Shown here one piece after another: positions 19,904 to 28,064 of a stretch of DNA of 64,000 bases. Both the position numbers and the translations under genes were made by a program. The first letter of the stretch is position 1, and every line of letters begins with the position of its first letter. The DNA comes from Vicinamibacterales bacterium (GTDB lineage: Bacteria > Acidobacteriota > Vicinamibacteria > Vicinamibacterales > UBA2999). The stretch covers positions 186,001-250,000 of the forward strand of contig JAWKHS010000010.1 in assembly GCA_041394705.1 (NCBI GenBank). The letters run 5' to 3'. Below the pieces are notes generated by a model. It made no database searches. It was not told the DNA's origin and worked only from the letters and a program-made list of their open reading frames with translations.

Positions 19904-21182
19904 ACCGCCGCACCGTGTGGCCGAACGACTCGCGGCCGGTGGCCGGGTCGTAGACGATCACGGGCATCAGCTTGCCGCGGATCCGCTGCGGATTGGCGCG
20001 GGCGTAGCCCATGAGCGTGGTGGCCAGGGCCGTCTTGTACGCGGAGACCTCGGGGTCGTGCGGGTAGCCCGTGAACAGGTCCGTCAGCGTCACCGGCCAC
20101 GGCTCCGCGTTGAAGAGGGCGTCGACGACCATGCCCTTCAGCACGTTGTGCGAGAAGTTGAAGAAGAACGAGAGCGGCGAGTAGCGCTCCGACGTGGGGC
20201 GATAGGCTTCGAACTCGTCCCGCAGACGGTCGCGGTGGGCCAGCAGCAGTTCCCGGGCGCGCGAGCGCTCGGCCTCGTGCGGGACGAGCGTGGCGAACGG
20301 CGCCCCCACGAACGCCCGCGCGTCCGGCGTCAGGCCGTTCAGGAGCGCCTCCACGACGACGTCGCGCTCCGGGCCGAACGCGCCCGCCTCGGTGAGGCGG
20401 ACGTATTCCTCGGCGGCACCGGCCACGGCGAAGCACAGCCAGGGATAGTCCGCCACGTTGTCGTCGCGCATCTTGATGATGTCGCGGGCGTAGGTGGCCT
20501 CGAACCCGAAGCGGAGGTGCGAGCCCATGGCGGCGCAGTGCTGGATCGCCGTCCGCGTGCGGCGGACGGGCCCGAGGGCCCGCACCCGCTCGAGGAGCAT
20601 GTCGTAGCCGTGCTCCTGGCGCTCGTAGTGGGCGGTGGCGATGAGCGCCAGCGCCTCGGCGTCCTCGCAGAACCGCTGGCCGCTGCCCTCCGGCCCCTGC
20701 ACGCGTGCCAGGAGCGCGTCCACCAGGCCCAGGTGCGCCTCCGGGTCCCCCTCGTCCCACGCCCGCAGGGACAGGAGCGCCAGCAGGTACATCAGGTAGT
20801 AGTCGAAGAGGATGGCCACGGTGGTCCGGTTCGGGCGCTCCGTGCCGCGCATCCGGACGAGGTAATTGAGGACGTCCACCGCAATCGTGTCGTCGTTGAC
20901 CCGGTCGGCCACGCCGTCCCAGTCGTTCAGCGCGTGGAGGCCTTCCTCGCGTCTGGTGCGCCCGTCGTAGTCGGCGATGGCGGGACCGAGGTCGAGCCGC
21001 CGGCCGCCGACGTGCCAGACGTGCGTGCGCATGCCCTCGCGCAGCCGCAGCAGGGACCGCTCGAGGGACAGCGTGTCGAGGGCGAAGGCGAGGATGTCCT
21101 GGCGGACGTCGAGGACGCCATCGATCAGGTGACACACCTCTGCGAAGGGAACGGCGGGGCGGGAGGGCGCGGGCAGGGACAT
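19893..21182 (-). CDS. Unknown conserved-looking 429-aa protein
   Basis: I do not recognise this family. No signal peptide or clear transmembrane segment; mostly alpha-helical, with many charged residues and a long segment rich in aromatic residues (YSPLSFFFNFSHNVLKG, around residues 345-362). Several conserved-looking His and Asp residues are scattered (HVWHVGG, HYERQEHGYD, IQHCAAMGSH), but no catalytic signature. Codon usage and third-position GC look like the neighbours. ATG 21182 is preferred over the ATG at 21197, which overlaps a CATAAT hexamer. It is divergent from the first sugar dehydrogenase (92 nt between starts), so the two could share regulation. Confidence 0.8.
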   Translation of the reverse strand: MSLPAPSRPAVPFAEVCHLIDGVLDVRQDILAFALDTLSLERSLLRLREGMRTHVWHVGGRRLDLGPAIADYDGRTRREEGLHALNDWDGVADRVNDDTIAVDVLNYLVRMRGTERPNRTTVAILFDYYLMYLLALLSLRAWDEGDPEAHLGLVDALLARVQGPEGSGQRFCEDAEALALIATAHYERQEHGYDMLLERVRALGPVRRTRTAIQHCAAMGSHLRFGFEATYARDIIKMRDDNVADYPWLCFAVAGAAEEYVRLTEAGAFGPERDVVVEALLNGLTPDARAFVGAPFATLVPHEAERSRARELLLAHRDRLRDEFEAYRPTSERYSPLSFFFNFSHNVLKGMVVDALFNAEPWPVTLTDLFTGYPHDPEVSAYKTALATTLMGYARANPQRIRGKLMPVIVYDPATGRESFGHTVRRFME

Positions 21183-21274
21183 CCGGTCGGGCCGCATTAT
21201 GCCCCACCGGGGACTCCCGATCCGCCGACCGGTGCTACGCTGTTCGCGCGCCCTCTCCAGGTGGAGGACGTGTC

Positions 21275-23053
21275 ATGCGAATCGGGATCGCGGTGCTGCT
21301 GGCCTCGGCGTTGAGTGCGGATAGCGCGCACGCCGCCCTCCGCGTACTGCGCCTTCCGGGGACCTTCGTCGGCGTGTCGGCCCTGGCCGCCGACCCCGTC
21401 CTGCCGGACACGATGTACGTCGCGCAGACGAACGGACTGGTCTTCGCGGTCAGACGCGGCCAGGTCCTGCCCACGCCCTTCCTCGACCTCACCGGCGTGG
21501 TGACGCCGCCCGGCGGCGAGCAGGGCCTGCTGGGACTGGCGTTCCCCAGGGACGCCGCGTCGAGCCGGCGGGTCTTCGTCCACTTCAACGACCAGGCCGG
21601 CAACACCGTGATCGCGCGCTTCCTCCGCTCGACGGCCAATCCCCGGGTGGTCGACCCGGCAAGCCGGATGGACCTGCAGTGGCCGGCGCCCGGCGGCGGC
21701 CGTCAGGGCTTCATCGCGCAGCCCACGTCGATGCACAACGGCGGGCACCTCGCCTTCGGCCCCGACGCGTACCTGTACATCGGGCTCGGCGACGGAGGCG
21801 GCGACAACGACCCGAACGGCCATGCCCAGAACCCGGCGTCACTGCTCGGCAAGGTGCTCCGCGTGAACGTGTCGGTACCCGACGCCGATCCCGTGGGCTA
21901 CAGCATTCCTCCAGGCAATCCGACCTTTCCGGTGGCGAACGTGCCCGCGGAGGTGTGGGCCTTCGGCGTCCGGAATCCGTGGCGCTACAGCTTCGACGAC
22001 CTCGGCCTGGGCAAGACCGACGCGCTCTTCATGGCCGACGTCGGCCAGAGCGCGCGCGAAGAGATCGACGTGGAACTGCCGGGCCCCGGCGGGCGCAACT
22101 ACGGCTGGCGGGCCTTCGAGGGCACGATCCCCAACCCGAACATCCCGCCCGAGCCGCTCGCCTTCCTCCCGCACACGCCGCCCGTCTACGACTACGACCG
22201 GAGCTCGGGGTGGTCGGTGATCGGCGGCTACGTCTACCGCGGAGCCGCGCTGCCGTCCGCGCACCGGGGCCGGTACTTCTTCGGCGACTGCATCTTCGGC
22301 GCGGTCTACTCGCTCGGGTTCACGGTCGATTCGACGGCGGGCACCGTGACGGCCACCACGCGGGCGGATCACACCGCCGACATGGGCGGGCCGTTCAAGT
22401 GCATCACCACGTTCGCCCGCGACGGCGACGGCGAGCTGTACTTCGCCGACATCGACTTCGCGGCCGGCGGCGCGGGCCGCGTCTTCAAGATCGTCGACGG
22501 CGACACGGCGGCGCCGGAGCCGCCGACGAACCTCGCCGCCCAGGTCGGCGGGTCGACCATCGCCCTCAGCTGGGCGCCGTCACCCACCGGCGGCACGACG
22601 GCCAGCTATGTCCTCGAGGCGGGCACGGCGCCGGGCCTGGCCGATCTGGGCGCGGCGCCACTCGTGACGCCCGGCCTCACGACCGGCGGCATCCCGGACG
22701 GCTCCTACTTCGTGCGGGTACGGGCCGTCGGCCCCGGCGGCACCAGCGCGCCGACGCCGGACCTGCAGGTGGTCGTCGGCTGCAGCGGACCGCCGGCCGT
22801 GCCGTCCGCGTTCACGGCGTCGTTGACGGCAGGACTCGCGACCTTCACCTGGACCCTGCCGCCGGGCGCCACCCGGACGCTGCTCGAGGCGGGCTTCGCA
22901 CCTGGCGGCGTGGACGTCGTGGCGCCGTTCGATGCCCCGACCACGGCCTTCACGGTCGCGGCGCCGCCCGGCACCTACTTCCTGCGCGTGCGCGCCGCCA
23001 ACGCCTGCGGCGCAAGCGGGCCGTCGGCCGAACGGATGCTCGTCGTGCCCTGA
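21275..23053 (+). CDS. Secreted PQQ-type sugar dehydrogenase with two FN3-like domains (paralogue 1)
   Basis: 592-aa exported protein. Signal peptide of about 21 residues (cleavage after AHA), then a GDH/sorbosone dehydrogenase-type beta-propeller: GEQGLLGLAFP, the HNGGHLAFGPD motif with its catalytic-type histidine, YLYIGLGDGGGDND (calcium/PQQ region), and VWAFGVRNPWRYSFD. Two C-terminal fibronectin-III-like domains follow from about residue 415, the kind that bind polysaccharide or the cell surface. It should oxidise an aldose or related alcohol in the periplasm or outside the cell. TACGCT at 21236-21241 and GTGGAGGA about 7 nt before the ATG give a leadered promoter and ribosome site. Tandem paralogue of the next gene. 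Confidence 0.88.
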   Translation: MRIGIAVLLASALSADSAHAALRVLRLPGTFVGVSALAADPVLPDTMYVAQTNGLVFAVRRGQVLPTPFLDLTGVVTPPGGEQGLLGLAFPRDAASSRRVFVHFNDQAGNTVIARFLRSTANPRVVDPASRMDLQWPAPGGGRQGFIAQPTSMHNGGHLAFGPDAYLYIGLGDGGGDNDPNGHAQNPASLLGKVLRVNVSVPDADPVGYSIPPGNPTFPVANVPAEVWAFGVRNPWRYSFDDLGLGKTDALFMADVGQSAREEIDVELPGPGGRNYGWRAFEGTIPNPNIPPEPLAFLPHTPPVYDYDRSSGWSVIGGYVYRGAALPSAHRGRYFFGDCIFGAVYSLGFTVDSTAGTVTATTRADHTADMGGPFKCITTFARDGDGELYFADIDFAAGGAGRVFKIVDGDTAAPEPPTNLAAQVGGSTIALSWAPSPTGGTTASYVLEAGTAPGLADLGAAPLVTPGLTTGGIPDGSYFVRVRAVGPGGTSAPTPDLQVVVGCSGPPAVPSAFTASLTAGLATFTWTLPPGATRTLLEAGFAPGGVDVVAPFDAPTTAFTVAAPPGTYFLRVRAANACGASGPSAERMLVVP

Positions 23054-23063
23054 CCGCCTTCAC

Positions 23064-23158
23064 AGGAGGTGGCGTCCGGGCGATCCCTTCGTCCGGAGAT
23101 GATTGTGGGGCGTCAGTTGGCGAAGCCGGAGGAAGGGATCGCCCGGGCGCCACCTCCT
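23064..23158. repeat. Large inverted repeat between paralogous dehydrogenase genes
   Basis: Arms 23064-23090 and 23132-23158 (27 nt each) are complementary except position 75 of the left arm, which is a G.U pair in plus-strand RNA. After one mismatch a further 5 bp pair (23092-23096 with 23126-23130), leaving a 29-nt loop. The structure begins 11 nt after the upstream stop codon. The loop sequence (17 nt at 23094-23110) recurs exactly at 23177-23193, directly upstream of the next promoter-like box. No T-run follows, and I see no flanking target duplication. Confidence 0.8.
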
Positions 23159-23176
23159 CTCCCTGCCGTCGTCCGG

Positions 23177-23193
23177 CGGAGATGATTGTGGGG
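23177..23193 (+). repeat. Second copy of the hairpin-loop motif
   Basis: CGGAGATGATTGTGGGG at 23177-23193 is identical to 23094-23110 in the loop of the preceding inverted repeat. GTCCGG also precedes both copies and GCGT follows closely in both. It lies 42 nt upstream of the start of the second dehydrogenase gene and 7 nt before the TACCCT box at 23200-23205. Binding site or duplication remnant are both possible. Confidence 0.6.
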
Positions 23194-23234
23194 GCGTGCT
23201 ACCCTTTTCGGGCCTCTCCCGAGGAGACTCGCCC

Positions 23235-25031
23235 ATGTCCGTGCGGTTGCTGTTGGCCGCGGCCGTGCTCGTCGCCGCCCTGCCCGACGCCGCGGTGGCG
23301 CAACTGCGCGCCCGCCTGATCGCGTCCGGGTTCGATCGTCCGAATACCGTCCTCGTGGATCCGGTGGTGCCGGGCGCCGTCCACATCGTCGACCAGAGCG
23401 GGCTGGTCCGCACGTTCCTCAACGGCGCCGAGCGGACGCCGTTCCTGGACCTGCGCTCGGTGGTGCGCTTCTCGTTCGACGAGCGCGGGCTGCTCGGCAT
23501 GGCGTTCCCGCCGGACGCGGCGACGTCGGGCCGGGTGTTCGTCTACTTCACGGACAAGACGGGCAGCGTGGGCAACTCCGTCGTCGCGCGGTTCCAGCGG
23601 AGCGCGAGCGATCCGCTGGCGGTGGACCTGTCCACGCGGTTCGATCTCAAGTGGCCCGCCGGCGGCGGCGCCCGCCAGGACTTCATCACGCAGCCGTTTC
23701 CCAACCACAACGGCGGCAATCTCGTGTTCGGGCCCGACGGCTATCTGTACATCGGCCTCGGCGATGGCGGCTCCGGGGACGACCCGCAGAACAACGCCCA
23801 GACGGCGACGACGCTCCTCGGCAAGATGCTCCGCATCGACGTCTCGGGCTCGCCGGCCAACGGTTACACGATCCCCCCGGACAACCCGACCTTCCCCATG
23901 CCCAACGCGCTGCCCGAGATCTGGGCGTTCGGGCTCCGCAACCCCTGGCGCTACAGCTTCGACGACCTCGGCGCCGGCGCCACCAACGCCCTCGTCGTCG
24001 CCGACGTCGGCCAGGGCTCGCGCGAGGAGATCGACTACGAGCCGGCCGGCCAGGGCGGCCGCAACTACGGCTGGCGCGTGTTCGAGGGCGACATCGACAA
24101 CCCCACCTATCCGTCCGAGACGCCGTCCTACACCCCGGTGCAGCCACCGGTCTTCGCGTACTCCCACGCCGTCGGCCAGGCCATCACGGGCGGCTACGTG
24201 TACCGCGGGACGGCGCTGGCCGCCAGCTACCGCGGCCGCTACTTCTACGCCGACTGCATCCAGGGCAAGGTGTGGTCGCTCGGCCTTCAGCTCGACCCGT
24301 TCAGCGGCGAGGCCACCCCGGGCAGCAACACCGACCACACCCAGGAGCTGGGCGGCCCGTTCCACTGCATCGCCTCGTTCTTCCGCGATCCCGCCGGCGA
24401 GCTCTACTTCATGGACTTCGACGTCAGCAACACGAACCCCGGCACCGGCCGGATCTACCGGATCGAGGCCGCCGGGGCCGTGGCGCCCGGCCCGCCCGTG
24501 AACCTGGCCGGCACGGTCGCCGGCAACACGGTGTCGATCACCTGGGGCGCGCCCACGACCGGCGGGACGCCGACGGGCTACGACGTGGCCGTGGGCACGA
24601 GTCCGGGCGGCACCGAACTCGGCGTCATCCCCGTGACCGGCACGAGCATCGGCGGCGGCGGCGTCCCCACCGGCGGGTACTTCGTCCGGGTGCGGGCGAG
24701 GAACGCGGCCGGCACGAGCCCGTTCACGTCGGACATCGCCCTGGCCGTCGGGTGCTCGTTCCCGACACCGCCGGCCACCTTCACGGCGGCCGTGGCCGGC
24801 AACACGGTGTCGTTCGCGTGGAGCGTCGCGGGCGGCATCACCGGCACCCTGCTGGAGGCCGGCGTCTCGCCTGGATTCGGCACGCCCGCGGTGTCGCTGC
24901 CCTTCGGCGCACCCCAGGCCGGCGTCTCGTTCCCGGGCATCCCGTCCGGCGTGTACTACGTCCGCGCGCGCGCCGTGAGCGCGTGCGGCCCGAGCGCCCC
25001 CTCCGTCGAGCGCACCGTCACGGTGCCCTAG
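23235..25031 (+). CDS. Secreted PQQ-type sugar dehydrogenase with two FN3-like domains (paralogue 2)
   Basis: 598-aa exported protein with the same layout as its upstream neighbour: signal peptide ending AVA|Q at about residue 23, propeller with ERGLLGMAFP, PNHNGGNLVFGPDG, YLYIGLGDGGSGDD and IWAFGLRNPWRYSFD, then two FN3-like domains. The two proteins align throughout, so this is a tandem duplication with substantial divergence. The start is fixed by GAGGAGA about 8 nt upstream; earlier in-frame codons lie in the repeat region. TACCCT at 23200-23205 may be its -10. Expected role: PQQ-dependent oxidation of a sugar, with FN3 domains for surface or glycan attachment. Different substrate range from paralogue 1 is likely but not shown. 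Confidence 0.88.
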   Translation: MSVRLLLAAAVLVAALPDAAVAQLRARLIASGFDRPNTVLVDPVVPGAVHIVDQSGLVRTFLNGAERTPFLDLRSVVRFSFDERGLLGMAFPPDAATSGRVFVYFTDKTGSVGNSVVARFQRSASDPLAVDLSTRFDLKWPAGGGARQDFITQPFPNHNGGNLVFGPDGYLYIGLGDGGSGDDPQNNAQTATTLLGKMLRIDVSGSPANGYTIPPDNPTFPMPNALPEIWAFGLRNPWRYSFDDLGAGATNALVVADVGQGSREEIDYEPAGQGGRNYGWRVFEGDIDNPTYPSETPSYTPVQPPVFAYSHAVGQAITGGYVYRGTALAASYRGRYFYADCIQGKVWSLGLQLDPFSGEATPGSNTDHTQELGGPFHCIASFFRDPAGELYFMDFDVSNTNPGTGRIYRIEAAGAVAPGPPVNLAGTVAGNTVSITWGAPTTGGTPTGYDVAVGTSPGGTELGVIPVTGTSIGGGGVPTGGYFVRVRARNAAGTSPFTSDIALAVGCSFPTPPATFTAAVAGNTVSFAWSVAGGITGTLLEAGVSPGFGTPAVSLPFGAPQAGVSFPGIPSGVYYVRARAVSACGPSAPSVERTVTVP

Positions 25032-25114
25032 CGCCCGGCGGGCGACTCGCACTGCGGATCGCGGGCCGGCGCTCGATGCCGGCGCGCGATCGAGTCACTG
25101 GCCGTCGCCTGTGC

Positions 25115-25120
25115 TAGTGT
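25115..25120 (+). promoter_or_regulatory. -10-like hexamer TAGTGT, leaderless-type
   Basis: TAGTGT ends 7 nt before the ATG at 25128 with GCGCCGC between and no Shine-Dalgarno. It overlaps the alternative GTG at 25119, which argues for the ATG as the real start. Confidence 0.4.
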
Positions 25121-25127
25121 GCGCCGC

Positions 25128-25823
25128 ATGCGCATCCCAGCGATGGCGTTCCTCCTCCTTGCGCTCGCAGTGGGGCTGGCCCCCCTCCACGCCCAGCCGC
25201 GCACGCCGTCGCCGGATCCGGCGCGCTTCGAGAAGGACATCGCGGCGTTCGAGGCCGCGGATCGGACCTCGCCGCCGCCGCCCGGTGCCGTCCTCTTCGT
25301 GGGCAGCTCGAGCATCACCAACTGGGACGTGGCCGCCGCGTTCCCGGCCCTCACGACGATTCGACGGGGCTACGGCGGCTCGCACGTGTCCGACACCCTG
25401 CACTTCGCCGACCGGATCATCTTCCCCTACCGGCCCAAGGTCGTCGTGTTCTACGCGGGCGACGCCGACGTCGCCGCCGGCAAGTCCGCCCGGCAGATCG
25501 CCGAGGACACGGGGGCGCTCGTGGCGCTCATCCACCGCCGGCTGCCGGAGACGCAGGTCCTGGTGATCGGCACCAAGCCCAGCCCCGCGCACTGGGAGCA
25601 CATCCAGACGATTCGCGAGGCCAACCGCATCGTGCGCACCTGGATGGCCACCGACGGCCGGGCACTGTTCGCGGACGTGGAACCCGCGCTGCTCGGGCCC
25701 GACGGCCAGCCGCGCCCGGACTTCTACACCGAGAACCGGCTCAACCTGAACGAGCGCGGCTACGCGGCGTGGACGGCGGCCGTCCGCCCGGCGGTGGAAC
25801 GGCTGGCCGCGCGCACGCCCTGA
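25128..25823 (+). CDS. Secreted SGNH/GDSL-fold protein with degenerate active site
   Basis: 231 aa, signal peptide to about residue 22 (HAQ). The fold is that of small SGNH hydrolases: block I LFVGSSSITNW (Ser61), block II RRGYGGSHVSD, block III VFYAGDADVAAG, block V NRLNLNERGY. Family proteins usually read GDND in block III and DGLHLN in block V. Here the oxyanion Asn is Ala113, and the catalytic Asp and His are Asn203 and Asn206. Only Ser and Gly of the four S-G-N-H residues remain, so esterase activity is doubtful. It may bind a glycan or ester without cleaving it. It sits between the sugar dehydrogenases and an exported amidohydrolase on the same strand. Confidence 0.85.
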   Translation: MRIPAMAFLLLALAVGLAPLHAQPRTPSPDPARFEKDIAAFEAADRTSPPPPGAVLFVGSSSITNWDVAAAFPALTTIRRGYGGSHVSDTLHFADRIIFPYRPKVVVFYAGDADVAAGKSARQIAEDTGALVALIHRRLPETQVLVIGTKPSPAHWEHIQTIREANRIVRTWMATDGRALFADVEPALLGPDGQPRPDFYTENRLNLNERGYAAWTAAVRPAVERLAARTP

Positions 25824-25894
25824 CCACTCCGCCGCCCGCGCGTGGACGCGCCACGCGGGCCCACACGGTCCGCCGACTCCCGGAGGAAGCCACC

Positions 25895-27229
25895 ATGACC
25901 CGCACCGTCCTGCCCGTCGTGTTCGCCGCCGTCGCGTGGCTCGGAGTCGCGCCCGCCGCGCAAGCGCCTTCGCAGGCGCCCGCCGTGACGGCGATTCGCG
26001 CCGGGCGGCTCCTCGACCCCGAGGCCGGGCGCATCCTGGCGAACCAGGTGATCGTCGTCGAGGGGACGCGGATCCGCGACGTCGGCCCGAACGTGCCGAT
26101 CCCGGCCGGCGCACGCGTGATCGACCTGTCGGGCGCCACCGTGATGCCGGGCCTGGTCGAGGCGCACAACCACCTCGCCCTCACCTACAAGCCCGTCCCC
26201 GAGAACAACGTCTACTACTTCACCTACGTGCAGGAGTCGACGGCGCTCCGGGCGATCCAGGCGGCATCGAACGGCATCCAGATGCTGAACGCGGGCTTCA
26301 CGATCGTCCGCGACATGGGCAACAACGGCAACTACGCCGACACGGCCCTGCGCCAGGCGATCGAGCAGGGCTGGATTCCCGGGCCGACCATCATCAACTC
26401 CGGGATCATCATCGGCGGCATGGGCGGCCAGTTCTCGCCGACGCCCGAGATGGCGCGCGAGCACCAGATCGTCTATCCGGAGTACCTCGAGGCCGACACC
26501 CGGGACGAGATCGTCAAGGCCATCCGGCAGAACGTGCTCTTCGGGGCGCGCGTGATCAAGATCTGCGTGGACTGCAAGCCCTACGGCTACACCGCCGACG
26601 AGATGCGCTTCATCGTCGCGGAGGCCGCCAAGTCCGGGCTGAGGGTGGAGGGCCACATCCAGACGGCTCGGGGCGCCCGCGCCGCCATCGAGGCCGGGCT
26701 GTGGTCGCTCGCGCACTCGGGGCCCCTCACCGACGAACTCCACAAGCTCATGGCCGAGAAGGGCATCTTCCGCGCCGGCACCGAGACGCCCACCGGTCTG
26801 GCCGGCCATCCCGTCTCGCCGGAGGCCTACAAGCGGACGGTGGACGGCCTGCGGAACGCCTACGAGAACAAGGTGGCCCTCACCTTCTCGACCGACGCCG
26901 ACTACTGGGTGGAAGGCATGACGCGGGGCGAGCTCGTGCTGCAGTTCCTCAAGACCTGGAAGGATGCCGGCATCCCCAACGCCGACACCCTGCGGGCCAT
27001 GACGACCACCGGCTACCGCGTCAGCGAAACGGAGGCCACGCGCGGTCCGATCAAGCCGGGCTTCTTCGCCGATCTCATCGCCATGCCCGGCAACCCGCTC
27101 GACGACCTGGAGGCGCTCAAGGGCGTGAGCTTCGTGATGAAGGACGGCGTGGTCTTCAAGCAGGACGGCGTCATGACGCCAGCCGCCTTCTTCCACGCCG
27201 GCCCCGTGAACGGCTGGCGGATCCGCTGA
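25895..27229 (+). CDS. Exported metal-dependent amidohydrolase
   Basis: 444-aa amidohydrolase with a signal peptide (about residues 1-23). All usual metal-site elements are visible: HxH in LVEAHNHL, a candidate bridging lysine in VIKICVD, histidines in VEGHIQT and LAHSGPL, and the aspartate in FSTDADY. Related proteins are imidazolonepropionase-like or Xaa-Pro dipeptidase-like exported amidohydrolases, so hydrolysis of a cyclic amide or dipeptide in the periplasm is likely. GGAGGA 7 nt upstream defines the ATG. The 71-nt gap after the SGNH protein has no obvious terminator. Its stop is 3 nt from the stop of the opposing gene. Confidence 0.9.
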   Translation: MTRTVLPVVFAAVAWLGVAPAAQAPSQAPAVTAIRAGRLLDPEAGRILANQVIVVEGTRIRDVGPNVPIPAGARVIDLSGATVMPGLVEAHNHLALTYKPVPENNVYYFTYVQESTALRAIQAASNGIQMLNAGFTIVRDMGNNGNYADTALRQAIEQGWIPGPTIINSGIIIGGMGGQFSPTPEMAREHQIVYPEYLEADTRDEIVKAIRQNVLFGARVIKICVDCKPYGYTADEMRFIVAEAAKSGLRVEGHIQTARGARAAIEAGLWSLAHSGPLTDELHKLMAEKGIFRAGTETPTGLAGHPVSPEAYKRTVDGLRNAYENKVALTFSTDADYWVEGMTRGELVLQFLKTWKDAGIPNADTLRAMTTTGYRVSETEATRGPIKPGFFADLIAMPGNPLDDLEALKGVSFVMKDGVVFKQDGVMTPAAFFHAGPVNGWRIR

Positions 27230-27232
27230 GGG

Positions 27233-27862
27233 CTACCTGGTCACGCCGAAGTCGTTGATCTGCACTTCGAGCTGATGGTTCACGCGCATCCCCACGATCC
27301 CGTCCGTGGTGGTGCCGAGATCCGCCTTGGCGGCGGTGTGGACCACCGTGCCGTTGACGACGAACTGGACGTTGGCGCCGGCGACGCGCACCTCGAGGGC
27401 GTTCACGGACGTGCCGTCGGCGCCGGGCTTCGCGACCGCGTCGTTCGGCGTCCGCGGCACGATGGCGGTCGGTGGCGCGTCGCTCATCCGGCGGCTGATC
27501 ATGAAGTTGCCGTTCTGGGCGACCAGGAAGTAGAGGTAGGTCTGCTTGGCGTTGTCGAGGTTGCTCCCGCCGAGGACGAGCCCGTAGTAGTTCGTGTGCC
27601 CGCTCGGCTTCACGAGCTTGAAGGATCCTTTCAGCGTGAAGTTGCCGGACGCCGTGTTCGCGGGGTTCCAGTAGACGGCCGCGGTTGGGTTGACGGCATG
27701 GAAGCCGCCGCCCATCGCCGTCAACTTGATGTCGCCGGCGCCGTCGGGGTCGGTCGCGTTGGTACTGCGGTCGGCGCGCACCATCCAGCCCTTGGGGGTC
27801 TGCGCCGAGAGCGGTGCGGTCGCGAGCACGAGGACGAGGGCCTGCAGAATCGATCGCGTCAT
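27233..27862 (-). CDS. Secreted beta-sandwich (laminin-G/DUF1080-like) protein
   Basis: 209-aa protein with a signal peptide ending SAQ near residue 21. The body is beta-rich and resembles concanavalin-type domains: WNPANTASGNFTLKGSFK, NYYGLVLGGSNL, LEVRVAGANVQFVVNG. Such domains bind carbohydrates or wrap around hydrolase partners. No enzyme motif is visible, so no activity is assigned. AGGAAGGGA lies just upstream of the ATG, and TAGAAT at 27909-27914 on the minus strand is a plausible -10 about 46 nt upstream. It converges with the amidohydrolase. Confidence 0.8.
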   Translation of the reverse strand: MTRSILQALVLVLATAPLSAQTPKGWMVRADRSTNATDPDGAGDIKLTAMGGGFHAVNPTAAVYWNPANTASGNFTLKGSFKLVKPSGHTNYYGLVLGGSNLDNAKQTYLYFLVAQNGNFMISRRMSDAPPTAIVPRTPNDAVAKPGADGTSVNALEVRVAGANVQFVVNGTVVHTAAKADLGTTTDGIVGMRVNHQLEVQINDFGVTR

Positions 27863-28064
27863 GGTGTCCCTTCCTGAGATCCGCCCGGACGACGGGCGAG
27901 GTCCGACGATTCTATGTCACGCCCTTCGACGGCCGGCTCGACCGAGCGCCGACCGGTGGGCGACGTCAGGAATCGCCCACCCGGTCGGCGCCACGAGACG
28001 CCGGGCAGCATCGCGCGGATGAGCCGGCGCCTCGTGCGTCGTGGCCGGTGGCCGGGCAGGGCCG

